Source: G963422745 sp963422745 (lineage in GTDB: Bacteria > Actinomycetota > Acidimicrobiia > Acidimicrobiales > Aldehydirespiratoraceae). From it: a DNA stretch of 64,000 nucleotides. The notes beneath the pieces are model-generated. The model was not told where the DNA came from. It ran no database searches and saw only the letters and a program-made list of their open reading frames with translations. Below are positions 27,923-37,278 of the stretch, piece by piece. Within the stretch, counting starts at the first letter, position 1; each line of letters opens with the position of its first letter. A program made the translations under genes and the position numbers. Location of the stretch: the NCBI GenBank assembly GCA_963422745.1, contig OY730477.1, forward strand, positions 2,170,001 through 2,234,000, given 5' to 3'.

Positions 27923-29212
27923 TCAGCCAGCGCGACGATAGGTCTCAACGTGTGTACCGAACAGCTCGGTGATCCTGCCCGGGTCAAGCGCCGAACCGTC
28001 GTCGAATCCGATTCGGTGACGAATCTGTGCCACGGTCGCGTGCGCGATCACCGGCCACAGCTCGCCGGCGGGCGTGTCCGACGCCAGACAACCATCTTCA
28101 CCCAACTCAAGCAGTCGGCGATCCACCATCAGCTGGTCTGCATACGGCACAAGCCCTCCTTGCTCCACGATTGCCGGACAGGTGTCAGTGAAGCTGTTGT
28201 GGCCGGAGTTCGACAACACCAACAAAGTGACCTGTGCGGCCGCAGATTCGGCAAACGTCGTAACCTCTTCCACGTCAATGACCATGTCGTCGTCGGCTGC
28301 GATCAGCAAGGCGGGCACGCCTGGATCGCTGCTGTCAGCACTGATCGACGGTGCCCACCCAACCCAGGTCGACACATCTTCGCGAAGTGCGAAACGGCGG
28401 GCTGCACCAGCTCCGGCCGACTGCCCTACCACTGCAACGGGCCCGTCAACGGCCACGAGACCGAACAGCGGATCATCCACGGTGGTGCCAGCCGATCTGA
28501 TCATCTCAAGAGCTGCGAGAAGGTCGTCCACGTCACCGTCGGGTAGCCGCTCTACGGACCGCAGCGGCGTTGACGCCATCCGGTCCCGTTCGTAATGATC
28601 CGGGGCCACGACCACCATCCCCCACGACGCTAGACGGATCGTCAATTCCGAATAGTCGGTGGGGTAGCTACCCGCCCCGTGGCTGAACATCACCACCGGA
28701 AATGGGCCATCCGCGAGTTCCGGGTTGGCGTAGACATTTTCGAAGGTGAAGTCAACAACGAGGACTTCCGGGATGAGCGGACGCATGACCTCGTCAAAGG
28801 CGTCCAGGGAGGAGTAGGCCCACGGAGCCGATGATCCGGTCGACTCCTGAGCGGCCGGGTAGTAGACGTAGACGATTCGGTCGGGCACATCGCGATTGAC
28901 GAGCACCCGTGTCGTGACCCCAACCGGGTAAGGGCCTCGTTCGGTGTATTCCGTTGATGACGGCAACGGCGATGTGGTTTCGGGTTCGGTAACTGTGGGT
29001 GCGCTCGTTGTGGTAACGCTGGCCGCAGGGGGCGCTGTGGTAACGCTAGAACTGCTGATTGTCGTTGCGGGTGTCGTTTGGGTGGTCGGCTCTGGTTCGG
29101 TCACTGAAGCAACCTCAGAGGAATTGCTTGATCCGTCTGAGCACCCCATGGCCACAGTCACGGCTAGCGCCGCAGCCACTACACCAGTGGTTCGCACGAT
29201 GCGGGAGTTCAT
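27923..29212 (-). CDS. Lipoprotein alpha/beta hydrolase (PAF-acetylhydrolase/dienelactone-hydrolase-like)
   Basis: 429 residues from ATG 29212; the longer frame to 29269 adds a non-signal leader. A signal peptide ends at AVAMGC-type lipobox (TVAMGC, Cys24), then a Thr/Ser-rich linker to about residue 85. The hydrolase domain has the oxyanion block VVMFSHGAGSYP, VVVAPDHYERD, nucleophile elbow VVGQSAGAG and acid residue in LIAADDDMVID, with SNSGHNSF providing His. It is probably a surface-anchored esterase or lipase. It is convergent with the SDR gene. Confidence 0.82.
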   Translation of the reverse strand: MNSRIVRTTGVVAAALAVTVAMGCSDGSSNSSEVASVTEPEPTTQTTPATTISSSSVTTAPPAASVTTTSAPTVTEPETTSPLPSSTEYTERGPYPVGVTTRVLVNRDVPDRIVYVYYPAAQESTGSSAPWAYSSLDAFDEVMRPLIPEVLVVDFTFENVYANPELADGPFPVVMFSHGAGSYPTDYSELTIRLASWGMVVVAPDHYERDRMASTPLRSVERLPDGDVDDLLAALEMIRSAGTTVDDPLFGLVAVDGPVAVVGQSAGAGAARRFALREDVSTWVGWAPSISADSSDPGVPALLIAADDDMVIDVEEVTTFAESAAAQVTLLVLSNSGHNSFTDTCPAIVEQGGLVPYADQLMVDRRLLELGEDGCLASDTPAGELWPVIAHATVAQIRHRIGFDDGSALDPGRITELFGTHVETYRRAG

Positions 29213-29419
29213 GACGGCACCGAGTTGAGCCTGCGCTTCAACACAGTGACGCAGAGTTGCAAGTCTCATTGCAGATGGACTCCGATCTCAGACCTTTATG
29301 TAATGCAACTTGAAGACTACGCCTGCAGCACCCGTTGCCTTCTGCGCATACGAACGCCACCACGCAATGGCCGAACCCGCAACGATCAGCTGGCTCGATC
29401 CCCGAGCAATACTGACACG

Positions 29420-29595
29420 AACAAGTCCACACCAACCTTTAGGGTTCAATCACCACCGCTGATCCATCTACCTGATGTGGCCGCGAACAATGTCCGCACC
29501 AACCCTCAGGGTTCAATCACCACCGCTAGTCCGTCTCCTGATGTGGCCGCGAACAATGTCCACACCAACCATCAAGGTTCGATCACTACCGCCTT
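29420..29595. repeat. Tandem copies of the aldehyde dehydrogenase 3' end
   Basis: The end of the aldehyde dehydrogenase gene (TCA stop complement at 29572 followed by AGGTTCGATCACTACCGCC) is repeated to the left at 29510 and 29443 as GGTTCAATCACCACCGCT. A GTGGCCGCGAACAATGTCC segment occurs between each copy. Period is 66-67 bp. The rest of 29213-29420 contains nothing I can identify. Confidence 0.85.
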
Positions 29596-30996
29596 GGGCT
29601 CGGTGAAGAACTCACGACTGAAGTTGCCGCCCTCACGACCCACGCCCGACCATCCAACACCACCAAACGGGGCCCGCAGATCACGAACAAAGAAGCAGTT
29701 CACCCAGACCGTTCCGGCCCTCAAGCGTGCCGCGACACGATGCGCCCGCCTGAGGTTCTCCGTGAACAACAGGGCGTTGAGGCCATAGGCAGTAGCGTTG
29801 GCCGCCATCACCGCCTCCTCTTCGGTGTCGAACGGCGCAACCGTCACCACCGGCCCGAAGACCTCCTCAACGCAGATTCGTGCCTCGCTCGGCGCGCCCG
29901 TGATCACAGTCGGGTGAACCACCCATCTACCGTCATCGACAACCCCACCACAGCGCACCACAGCCTCGGTGGGGAGGTCGCCGAAGTATCCCGCCACCTT
30001 GGTGAAGTGCTGCTTTGAGGCCAAAGGCCCTATATCGGTTGCCGGGTCATCAGGAGCGCCCACAACAAGCGCCTCAGCCGACGCCACCAAGCGAGCTACG
30101 AAGTCGTCGAAGATCGGCCGTTGCACATACAGTCGGCTACCGGCGAGACACACCTGACCCGCGTTGGTAAAGACCGCCTTGCTTGACCATGCAACCGCCT
30201 CGTCAAGGTCGGCATCGGCGAACACGATGTTTGCGCCCTTGCCGCCAAGTTCAAGGCTGACCGGCAACAACTGCGCCGCCGCGCGAGCGGCGATCACCCG
30301 ACCGGTCGCGGATTCACCGGTGAACGTGATCCGGTCGATCCCCGACGACGAGACAAGGTACTCACCGGTACCGCTGGGGCCGAAACCCTGCACGACGTTG
30401 AAGACACCGTCGGGAAGACCCGCCTCGGTGGCGAGCCTGGCCATAATCGTGGCCGAACCCGGGGAATCTTCCGCGGGTTTGAGCACCACGGTGTTGCCCC
30501 AAGCAAGCGCCGGTGCCACCTTCCACGATTCGAGCATCAACGGGAAATTCCACGGCGCAATCGCCGCGACTACCCCGGCGGGTTCGTATCGGCTGTAGGC
30601 GTGATGACCGAAATCAGCTGGGTATATCTCAGCGGTAGCTAGCCGGGCATGGTCGGCGAAGAAACGGAAATTCTGTGCCGCGCGAGGGACGTCTTTGGTT
30701 TGCATCGCGGAGATCGGCTTTCCCATGTCCGAAGAGTCCGCCGCAGCTAGTTCGCAGACATGGTCTTCGAGGAGATCCGCCAGGCGATGCAGCAATACTC
30801 CCCGCTCAGCGAAGCCCATTCGGGGCCAATCACCGTCGTCAAACGCGCTGCGTGCAGAGCCCACCGCGGTGGCCACATCTTCGCAGGTAGCCAACGCGAC
30901 GGTGTCGTGCGCGGCTTGGGTCCACGGATCGATAGTTTCGAACGTCTCGCCGGTTGATCCCTCAACGGCTCGGCCGTTGATCCAGTTCGTGATCAC
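29572..30996 (-). CDS. Aldehyde dehydrogenase (hydroxymuconic-semialdehyde-dehydrogenase-like)
   Basis: GTG 30996 is preferred (474 residues; AGGGGG upstream) over 31032. Motifs are IAPWNFPLMLESWKVAPALAWGN, FTGESATGRVI, catalytic Glu in LELGGKGANIVFADADLDEA, catalytic Cys in NAGQVCLAGSRLYV, and EEVFGPVVTVAPF. General appearance is closest to the semialdehyde dehydrogenases of aromatic meta-cleavage pathways, which would complement the operon at 55-64 kb, but this is a family-level guess. Confidence 0.88.
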   Translation of the reverse strand: MITNWINGRAVEGSTGETFETIDPWTQAAHDTVALATCEDVATAVGSARSAFDDGDWPRMGFAERGVLLHRLADLLEDHVCELAAADSSDMGKPISAMQTKDVPRAAQNFRFFADHARLATAEIYPADFGHHAYSRYEPAGVVAAIAPWNFPLMLESWKVAPALAWGNTVVLKPAEDSPGSATIMARLATEAGLPDGVFNVVQGFGPSGTGEYLVSSSGIDRITFTGESATGRVIAARAAAQLLPVSLELGGKGANIVFADADLDEAVAWSSKAVFTNAGQVCLAGSRLYVQRPIFDDFVARLVASAEALVVGAPDDPATDIGPLASKQHFTKVAGYFGDLPTEAVVRCGGVVDDGRWVVHPTVITGAPSEARICVEEVFGPVVTVAPFDTEEEAVMAANATAYGLNALLFTENLRRAHRVAARLRAGTVWVNCFFVRDLRAPFGGVGWSGVGREGGNFSREFFTEPKAVVIEP

Positions 30997-31268
30997 CGGT
31001 TGCCCCCTTCCTCGAGCTGGGCTGTGTCCCACTCACTAGGAGAGCCTACGGCCCATGTCCGATCCACGAACTGATTCTTGCCGTTTCCACGAACTGATTC
31101 TTGCCGCTGTCAGGTACAGCGACTGAGTCAACCGATGCCTCCAGGCCCGTAAGGTGGACCAGCTTGCAGCAGGCTCGGCAACGGCTGTGACTTGAGCTTG
31201 CTTGCATCCGATCAACTGTGATAAGGACAGGTCAACATCAGTTTCAAGATCGAGATACGGAATGGAAC

Positions 31269-32726
31269 ATGACTAGGCGTTGGTTGGTTTGGTTCGTGGT
31301 CTTTGTGGTGTCGCTCGGAGCTTGGAATGTGGGTGAACCTGTTCCGGTATCAGCAGCCGAGACGACCGATGTCAGCACTGAGATTGCCGTGCCCGAGAGT
31401 TCAGCTATGCAGACATTCGACGGTGCTGAGGTAACAGGAACCGATGACGGATCTGAGTCAGATCCTGCCATCGCGACTACCCACCATCGTACTGCATGTC
31501 CGATTAGTGATCAGGTCCGCCGCTACGCATTCGACTACAACTGCGTTCCCCGTCTATGCGAGTACGGACGCACCAACAGTGGCTCTTGCGAACCAGACTC
31601 ACCCTCGTTTCGCTACCACACGCTAATCTGTAGTTCCTACAGCACCGATGCTGATGCCCGCGCCTACCTCAATATTTTACCGTCCAAGGACGACCGAGCT
31701 ATCTGCCCACCTCGGGGAATGTTCCTTGCTAGTCCCGGGACAGATGCCTGGCCGTCATGGGGCTTCCAAAAGAACGTAGCGGACGACTACGGTAAGGTTG
31801 TGGTAGAACGATCCGGTGAATGCAGCGGACCCAAAGACGACTGGAATATCGATTTTCCCGACAAGGGTACAGAGGCGGTTGCTATAGCATTGGGATTACT
31901 ATTTCCAGGGGGCCTTCTTGGTATAACACTGGGCTTCATTAGTGCACAGACCAATGTGACAGTGTGGGACTTTCAAGTTCCATGTAAGGCTCACGACCAC
32001 TGCTTTGACCTCATCAGAGCCGGGTTATCGGGCACCGTCACAGACGATGATTGCCACAACCGGATGAATGACCTGATGAGAGCCGATTGCAACAGTCGAA
32101 AATTGGGAGTAGGTATTGCCTGCCGTGGAGTCGGATCACTGGTTTACAATACTGTACGGGTTCTTTCGAAGGTAGATCCAGATCCTGGCCTCGTAAGGTT
32201 GGAGAATATATCAACCGGCATGTGCGCAGATGTGGACCGCTCTACGCTCCCTAACGGTCAACTTTCAGATGGTTTCGCCGACGGTACAGCCGTATTACAA
32301 TGGACCTGCCGAACATTCAACGCGGACAATCAACAATTTCGTCTGCGTCCAGCCAGCTTTCCTGGATACTTCGAAATTGTACCCGAGCACGCGATTCATC
32401 TGGATAAGTGTGTTACGATTATAGGGCGCAGTTTCGTTCTAGATTCTTGTGAAAGCAAGTCCGAGGGAAAAGGCGGACGGAAGTTTTCTTCTCCGTTTCA
32501 ATCATTTCAAATTGTTTCTGTCGCCAACAAAGACCGATACACGATCCGCAGCAAAGCGTTCAGCAGGACCTGCTGGACAATACCTCTCAGCGACACCTCC
32601 GTCCTACCCAGACGAGGAACCGTATTGGCCAATTCAATCTGCATACCCACCAATTCATCCCGGCAACTCATACCAGACATGGAGGATAAGAAATGTCTAG
32701 AACCAATTCTGGCAGATATCTCATAG
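31269..32726 (+). CDS. Secreted phospholipase A2-like protein with C-terminal ricin-type lectin region
   Basis: 485 residues from ATG 31269. A signal peptide (RWLVWFVVFVVSLGAW) is followed by a low-complexity acidic region. The central domain has the phospholipase A2 active-site pattern Cys239-KA-His242-Asp243-H-Cys245-F-Asp247, followed by DDDCHNRMNDLMRADC with the expected cysteines. Residues about 325-470 look like a ricin-B/beta-trefoil region (RLENISTGMCADV, AVLQWTC, QQFRLRP). The gene ends inside the start of the first lipoprotein gene (34-bp overlap in another frame), indicating coupled expression. Base composition is more AT-rich than the flanks. Likely a secreted membrane-damaging effector; this is inference. 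Confidence 0.78.
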   Translation: MTRRWLVWFVVFVVSLGAWNVGEPVPVSAAETTDVSTEIAVPESSAMQTFDGAEVTGTDDGSESDPAIATTHHRTACPISDQVRRYAFDYNCVPRLCEYGRTNSGSCEPDSPSFRYHTLICSSYSTDADARAYLNILPSKDDRAICPPRGMFLASPGTDAWPSWGFQKNVADDYGKVVVERSGECSGPKDDWNIDFPDKGTEAVAIALGLLFPGGLLGITLGFISAQTNVTVWDFQVPCKAHDHCFDLIRAGLSGTVTDDDCHNRMNDLMRADCNSRKLGVGIACRGVGSLVYNTVRVLSKVDPDPGLVRLENISTGMCADVDRSTLPNGQLSDGFADGTAVLQWTCRTFNADNQQFRLRPASFPGYFEIVPEHAIHLDKCVTIIGRSFVLDSCESKSEGKGGRKFSSPFQSFQIVSVANKDRYTIRSKAFSRTCWTIPLSDTSVLPRRGTVLANSICIPTNSSRQLIPDMEDKKCLEPILADIS

Positions 32727-33406
32727 GACCACTGATCATGGTATTGCTCAGCTCCGCCTGCGTTTCAACATCAGAAATTGAAACAACTGCAAGATCAACA
32801 GTACCTGAAACCAGTAGCATCACTACGCTATCCTCAAGCACAATCACAACACCTCCAATTTCAACCCGAACCATACCAACTACAACTACAACTGATATTG
32901 CCGGTGCAAGCAACCCTACTAGCACCCTCCCGTTCACTAGCCCTGCAACACTGGAGATTGAACCAGTCGTGCTAGAGGCTAGTATGATTGTCAATCTCAA
33001 TGACCGTTCCACTCCGATCGGAACACTCTGCTGGGCCCTATGGGAAATCGTCAGAATGACAACAATACACACCATGCAACGAATAGCCGATCATGTTCCA
33101 GGTCTTGAAATTATCTATCCAACAAATTACGACCCTTACTACACGATTATTGATGCAATGACGGCAGTATCCAAACCAGAGATAGCTAGCATTGTGGATG
33201 ATCCCAGACTCTCCGAAGAAGCTAACCTCTTTGCCAAAGCCTTATTCGCAAACGTCGCCGCCACGCTTGAACAAGCAGAAGAGGTCGGAATTGATGAGGT
33301 AGATGGTGACAAATTACCATACTCTGACTTAAACCCTTACATGGATAACTTTATCGATGCTCACGAAGACGAATGCGTAGACCCAGATGTAGCTAGGGAC
33401 GACTGA
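32693..33406 (+). CDS. Lipoprotein paralogue 1 of the phospholipase locus
   Basis: 237 residues. Lipobox LLSSAC gives Cys23. A Thr/Ser/Pro-rich linker (about 24-80) precedes a domain of about 140 residues with no family I recognise. Hallmarks are NLNDRSTPIGTLCWALWEI, IYPTNYDPYYTI, IVDDPRLSEEANLFAKALFANVAATLE in adjoining stretches, and DECVDPD at the end. Two cysteines (in TLCWAL and DECVD) are kept in all paralogues and may pair. The start lies inside the phospholipase gene, with GGAGGAT nine bases upstream. Membrane-anchored immunity to the phospholipase is a hypothesis from position and anchoring. Confidence 0.8.
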   Translation: MSRTNSGRYLIGPLIMVLLSSACVSTSEIETTARSTVPETSSITTLSSSTITTPPISTRTIPTTTTTDIAGASNPTSTLPFTSPATLEIEPVVLEASMIVNLNDRSTPIGTLCWALWEIVRMTTIHTMQRIADHVPGLEIIYPTNYDPYYTIIDAMTAVSKPEIASIVDDPRLSEEANLFAKALFANVAATLEQAEEVGIDEVDGDKLPYSDLNPYMDNFIDAHEDECVDPDVARDD

Positions 33407-33566
33407 CCTGCCATCAACCGACTTCTTGTGAGCCTGATCAATACCGGTTTAGGAAACAGTGATAGCCTCCGCGGACCGCACGGTAAAAGGGGTATATCTT
33501 CATCAGAAGATTCTGGGTTCACCTACATGATCGCGGTCATGCATAGTCAGATATGGAGGATAAGAA

Positions 33567-34292
33567 GTGTCTAGAACGAAATATGCCAGGTATCTCACGG
33601 GATTACTGATCATGGTGGTGCTAAGCTCCGCCTGCGTATCAGCATCAGAAAATGATACAACTGCAAGATCAACAACACCGGAAACCAGTAGCGCCACTAC
33701 GCTATCCTCAGGCACAATCACAACACCTCCAATAACAACCCTAACCATACCAACTACAACTACAACTACAACTGATATTGCCGATGCAAGCAACCCTACT
33801 AGCACCCTTCCGCTCAACAGCCCTACAACACTGGAGATTGAACCATTCTTGCTTGAGGATTCTCTGACTACCAACCTCAACGACCGTTCCACTCCGCTCG
33901 GAACACTATGCTGGGCACTATGGGAAATTCTCAGAATAGCATCGATAGAGATCATCGAGCAAATGTCCGATAATCTCCCAGGTGCTAAGACTAGGATTGT
34001 CTATCCAACAAATTACGACCCGTCCTACACGATATTTGATGCCATAAAGGTAGTATCTCAGCCAGAAATAGTTGGCATTGTGGATGATCCCAGACTATCC
34101 GAAGAAGCTAACCTCTTAGCAAGAGCCTTCTTCGCAAATCTCACCGCCACACTTGAAGAAATAGAAGAGGTCGGAATCGATCAGATAGACGGTGACAAAT
34201 TACCATACTCCGACTTAAGCGCCTACATGGATAACTTTTTCGACGCTCACCCAGACAAATGCGTAGAATCAAATTTGACTACGGAAAACTGA
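33567..34292 (+). CDS. Lipoprotein paralogue 2
   Basis: 241 residues with a GTG start (33567) and the same GGAGGAT site. Lipobox Cys23, longer Thr tract (TIPTTTTTTTDIA), then the shared domain: NLNDRSTPLGTLCWALWEI, NLPGAKTRIVYPTNYD (three residues longer than paralogue 1 here), GIVDDPRLSEEANLLA and DKCVESN. The conserved cysteines are present. Variation is concentrated between the tryptophan block and YPTNYD. Confidence 0.8.
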   Translation: MSRTKYARYLTGLLIMVVLSSACVSASENDTTARSTTPETSSATTLSSGTITTPPITTLTIPTTTTTTTDIADASNPTSTLPLNSPTTLEIEPFLLEDSLTTNLNDRSTPLGTLCWALWEILRIASIEIIEQMSDNLPGAKTRIVYPTNYDPSYTIFDAIKVVSQPEIVGIVDDPRLSEEANLLARAFFANLTATLEEIEEVGIDQIDGDKLPYSDLSAYMDNFFDAHPDKCVESNLTTEN

Positions 34293-34398
34293 ACCTGCCA
34301 TCAAATGGTCTTATTGTGAGAATGATCGATACAGTTCTATAAGAGCGCCGATGGCGTTCGCGAACGGCACGATAAGAGTTACATATGGAGGATCAGAA

Positions 34399-35143
34399 TT
34401 GTCTAGAACCAATTATTCCAGATATCTCACGGGATTACTGATCATGGTGTTCCTAAGCTCCGCCTGCGTTTCAGCATCAGAAAATGATACAACTGCAAGA
34501 TCAATAACACCGGAAACCAGTAGCGTGAGCGTCACGAGCCTCACTCCAAGCACCACCACACTATTTTCAACCACAACCACAACCCCTTCTGCGGTAGAGC
34601 AAAAGCTCTAATGCAAGCACAACCTCACCATCTACAGCTACAACTGATATTGCCGGTGCAAGCAACCCTACTAGCACCCTTCCGCTCAACAGCCCTACAA
34701 CATCGGAGACTATGGAACCGTTCGTGCTGGGAGATGATTTGACTACCAATCTCAATGAGCGTTCCACTCCGCTCAGAACACTATGCTGGGCCCTATGGGA
34801 AATCGACAGAATAGTAGTTATAGACACCCTTGAACGAATGTCCGATAATATCCCAAACATTGAAGTTATCTATCCAGCGAATTACGACCGCGACTACACG
34901 ATTGTTGATGCAATGAAAGCAGTATCCCAACCAGAGATAGTTGGCATCTTGGATGATCCAAACCTCTCCAATAGTGTCAGACCCTTTGCCGAGGCCTTCT
35001 TCGCAAATATCGCCGCTATAATGGAACAAGTAGAAGAGGTCGGAATTGATGAAGTAGAGCATATAGAATTGCCGTACCCCGATATAGACCAGACCGCGGA
35101 TGCATTTTATAGTGCTCACGCAGACGAATGCGTTTTCTTATGA
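34399..35143 (+). pseudogene. Lipoprotein paralogue 3, frameshifted in the linker
   Basis: A TTG start (34399) opens the same signal peptide and lipobox. The frame stops at 34611 in the Thr-rich linker (TTTTTPSAVEQKL). The domain resumes in another frame and runs to 35143 (SETMEPFVLGDDL, NLNERSTPLRTLCWALWEI, YPANYDRDYTIVDAMKA, ADECVFL). The domain itself is intact, so loss is recent or the shift is phase-variable; the linker is made of ACAACC and CACAAC runs prone to slippage. It also has the most diverged ending. Confidence 0.75.
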
Positions 35144-35259
35144 GGGTGGTCAATACAGCTCAAAAAGATCGCGATCGGGTTCGCGGACGGCACACTAATG
35201 TACACTCACTTGAAAACTCTGGACTCACCTACATCATCGCGGTTATGCATAATATCTCA

Positions 35260-35516
35260 TTCTAGAAACCTGTGAAAGCAAGCCTGAGGGAAAAGGCGGA
35301 CGGAAGTTATCGTCTCCGTTTCAATCATTTCAAATTGTTTCTGTCGCCAGCAGAACTGATAGACAATTCGCAGCAAAGCCTTCAACAAGACGTGCTGGAC
35401 AATACCTCTCAGCGACACCTCCGTCATACCCAAACGCGGAACTGGATTGAGCAACTCAGTCTGCATACCTACCAATCATCCCGGCAATTCATCCCAGATA
35501 TGGAGGATACGAAATG
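35260..35516 (+). pseudogene. Copy of the phospholipase 3' end
   Basis: Bases 35260-35516 align with 32437-32695 nearly end to end (AAAGGCGGACGGAAGTT and TCATTTCAAATTGTTTCTG are shared). This is the last 85 or so codons of the phospholipase/lectin gene with small indels that break the frame. It joins directly to the start of lipoprotein paralogue 4 exactly as the parent joins paralogue 1, so the duplication covered the junction. Confidence 0.85.
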
Positions 35517-36245
35517 TCTAGAACCAATAATACCAGGTATCTCACGGGATTACTGATCATGGTGTTGTTCACCTCCGCTTGTGTTTCAACATCAGAAATT
35601 GAAACAACTGCAAGATCAACAGTACCTGAAACCAGTAGCGCTACGACGCTATCCTCAAGCACAATCACAACACCTCCAATAACAACTCTAACCATACCGA
35701 CGACAACTACGACCATACCAATCACAACTACAACTGATACTACCGAAACGCACAACCCTACTAGCACACTCCCGTTAACTAGCGCTACAACACTGAAGAT
35801 TATGGAACCGTATGTGCTGGACGATTCTCTGGGTACCAATCTCAATGACCGTTCCACTCCGATCGGAACACTCTGCTGGGCCCTAAGAGAGCTTGTCAGA
35901 ATAACAACAATACTTACCATCGAACAAATGTCCGATAATCTCCCAGGTGTTGAAATTGTCTATCCAACGAACTACGACCCCTACTACACTCTATTTGATG
36001 TCATGAAGGCAATCAATAAGCCAGAGATAGTTGGAATTGTAGATGATCCCAGACTCTCTGAAGAAGCTAATCTCTTTGCCAAGGTGCTATTCGCAAATAT
36101 TGCCGCTACGCTTGAACATGTAGAACAGTTCGGAGTTGATGAGGTAGACGACGCCAAAATGCCGTACCCCGATTCAGGTCCGTACTTGGGTGACTTTTAC
36201 GATGCTCACCCAGACGATTGCGTAGACTACGATTCAGATGTGTAG
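35514..36245 (+). CDS. Lipoprotein paralogue 4
   Basis: 243 residues, ATG 35514. Signal peptide with FTSACV at the lipobox. The linker is the longest of the set, with a second TIPITTTTDTTE block. The domain reads NLNDRSTPIGTLCWALREL (Trp to Arg at one otherwise invariant site), NLPGVEIVYPTNYDPYYTL, GIVDDPRLSEEANLFA and DDCVDYDSDV. Just past the stop, TGTAGACTACGATTCAGA is a short duplication of the gene's last codons. Confidence 0.8.
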   Translation: MSRTNNTRYLTGLLIMVLFTSACVSTSEIETTARSTVPETSSATTLSSSTITTPPITTLTIPTTTTTIPITTTTDTTETHNPTSTLPLTSATTLKIMEPYVLDDSLGTNLNDRSTPIGTLCWALRELVRITTILTIEQMSDNLPGVEIVYPTNYDPYYTLFDVMKAINKPEIVGIVDDPRLSEEANLFAKVLFANIAATLEHVEQFGVDEVDDAKMPYPDSGPYLGDFYDAHPDDCVDYDSDV

Positions 36246-36376
36246 ACTACGATTCAGATGTAGAAAACTGAACCTACTATCAACCGTCTTCTTGCAAGCA
36301 TGATCAATACAGTTTAAAAGAAACGCCGATTGCCTTCGACCACGGCACGATAAGAGTTACATATGGAGGATACGAA

Positions 36377-37096
36377 ATGTCTAGAACGAAATATGCTCGA
36401 TATCTCACAGGACCACTGATCATGGTATTGCTCAGCTCCGCCTGCGTTTCAACATCAGAAAATGAAGCAACTACAATATCAACAGTACCTGAAACTAGTA
36501 GCGCCACGACGCTATCCTCAGGCACAATCACAACACCTCCAATAACAACCCTAACCATACCAACTACAACTACAACTACAACTGATTCCACCGGTGCACG
36601 CAACCCTACTAGCACCCTCCCGTTCACTAGCCCTACAACACTGGAGATTGAACCAGTCGTGCTGGAGGATAGTATGATTGTCAATCTCAATGACCGTTCC
36701 ACTCCGATCGGAACACTCTGCTGGGCCCTATGGGAAATTGTCAGAATGACAACAATACACACCATGGAACGAATGGCCAATCATGTCCCTGGTCTTGAAA
36801 TTGTTTATCCAACAAATTACGACCCTTACTACACGATTCTTGATGCAATGACGGCAGTATCCAAACCAGAGATAGTTAGCATTGTGGATGATCCCAGACT
36901 CTCCGAAGAAGCTAACCTCTTTGCCAAAGCCTTATTCGCAAACGTCGCCGCCACGCTTGAACAAGCAGAAGAGGTCGGAATTGATGAGGTAGATGGTGAC
37001 AAATTACCATACTCCGACCTAAATCCGTACATGGACAAATTTCACGATGCTCACCCAGACGAATGTATAGAACCAGATATAGCTGTGGAAGACTGA
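36377..37096 (+). CDS. Lipoprotein paralogue 5
   Basis: 239 residues, ATG 36377 with GGAGGAT upstream. Very close to paralogue 1 over the domain (NLNDRSTPIGTLCWALWEIV, HVPGLEIVYPTNYDPYYTI, DEVDGDKLPYSDLNPYM), pointing to recent duplication or gene conversion between first and last members. It ends DECIEPDIAVED. The 3' flank (CCATCAACCGATTTC and GATCAATACA) is shared with the other copies, so the duplicated unit was gene plus flank. Confidence 0.8.
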   Translation: MSRTKYARYLTGPLIMVLLSSACVSTSENEATTISTVPETSSATTLSSGTITTPPITTLTIPTTTTTTTDSTGARNPTSTLPFTSPTTLEIEPVVLEDSMIVNLNDRSTPIGTLCWALWEIVRMTTIHTMERMANHVPGLEIVYPTNYDPYYTILDAMTAVSKPEIVSIVDDPRLSEEANLFAKALFANVAATLEQAEEVGIDEVDGDKLPYSDLNPYMDKFHDAHPDECIEPDIAVED

Positions 37097-37278
37097 GCCT
37101 TCCATCAACCGATTTCTTATGGGTACGATCAATACAATTCGAAAAGGACGGCGATGGCGTTCGCTGACAGAACGATAAGGGGTACATCCGCCTCAAATGT
37201 AGCGATGGCTTCCGAGGGCGCTGCGGTTATAGGTACGTCCGCCCATGGGGTATTAGGTTCACCTATATCATCGCTGTG

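Noticed and set aside
31269..32726. Phospholipase classified as a type VI effector
   Set aside because: No VgrG, PAAR or other secretion component is present and the protein has its own signal peptide, so general secretion is more likely.
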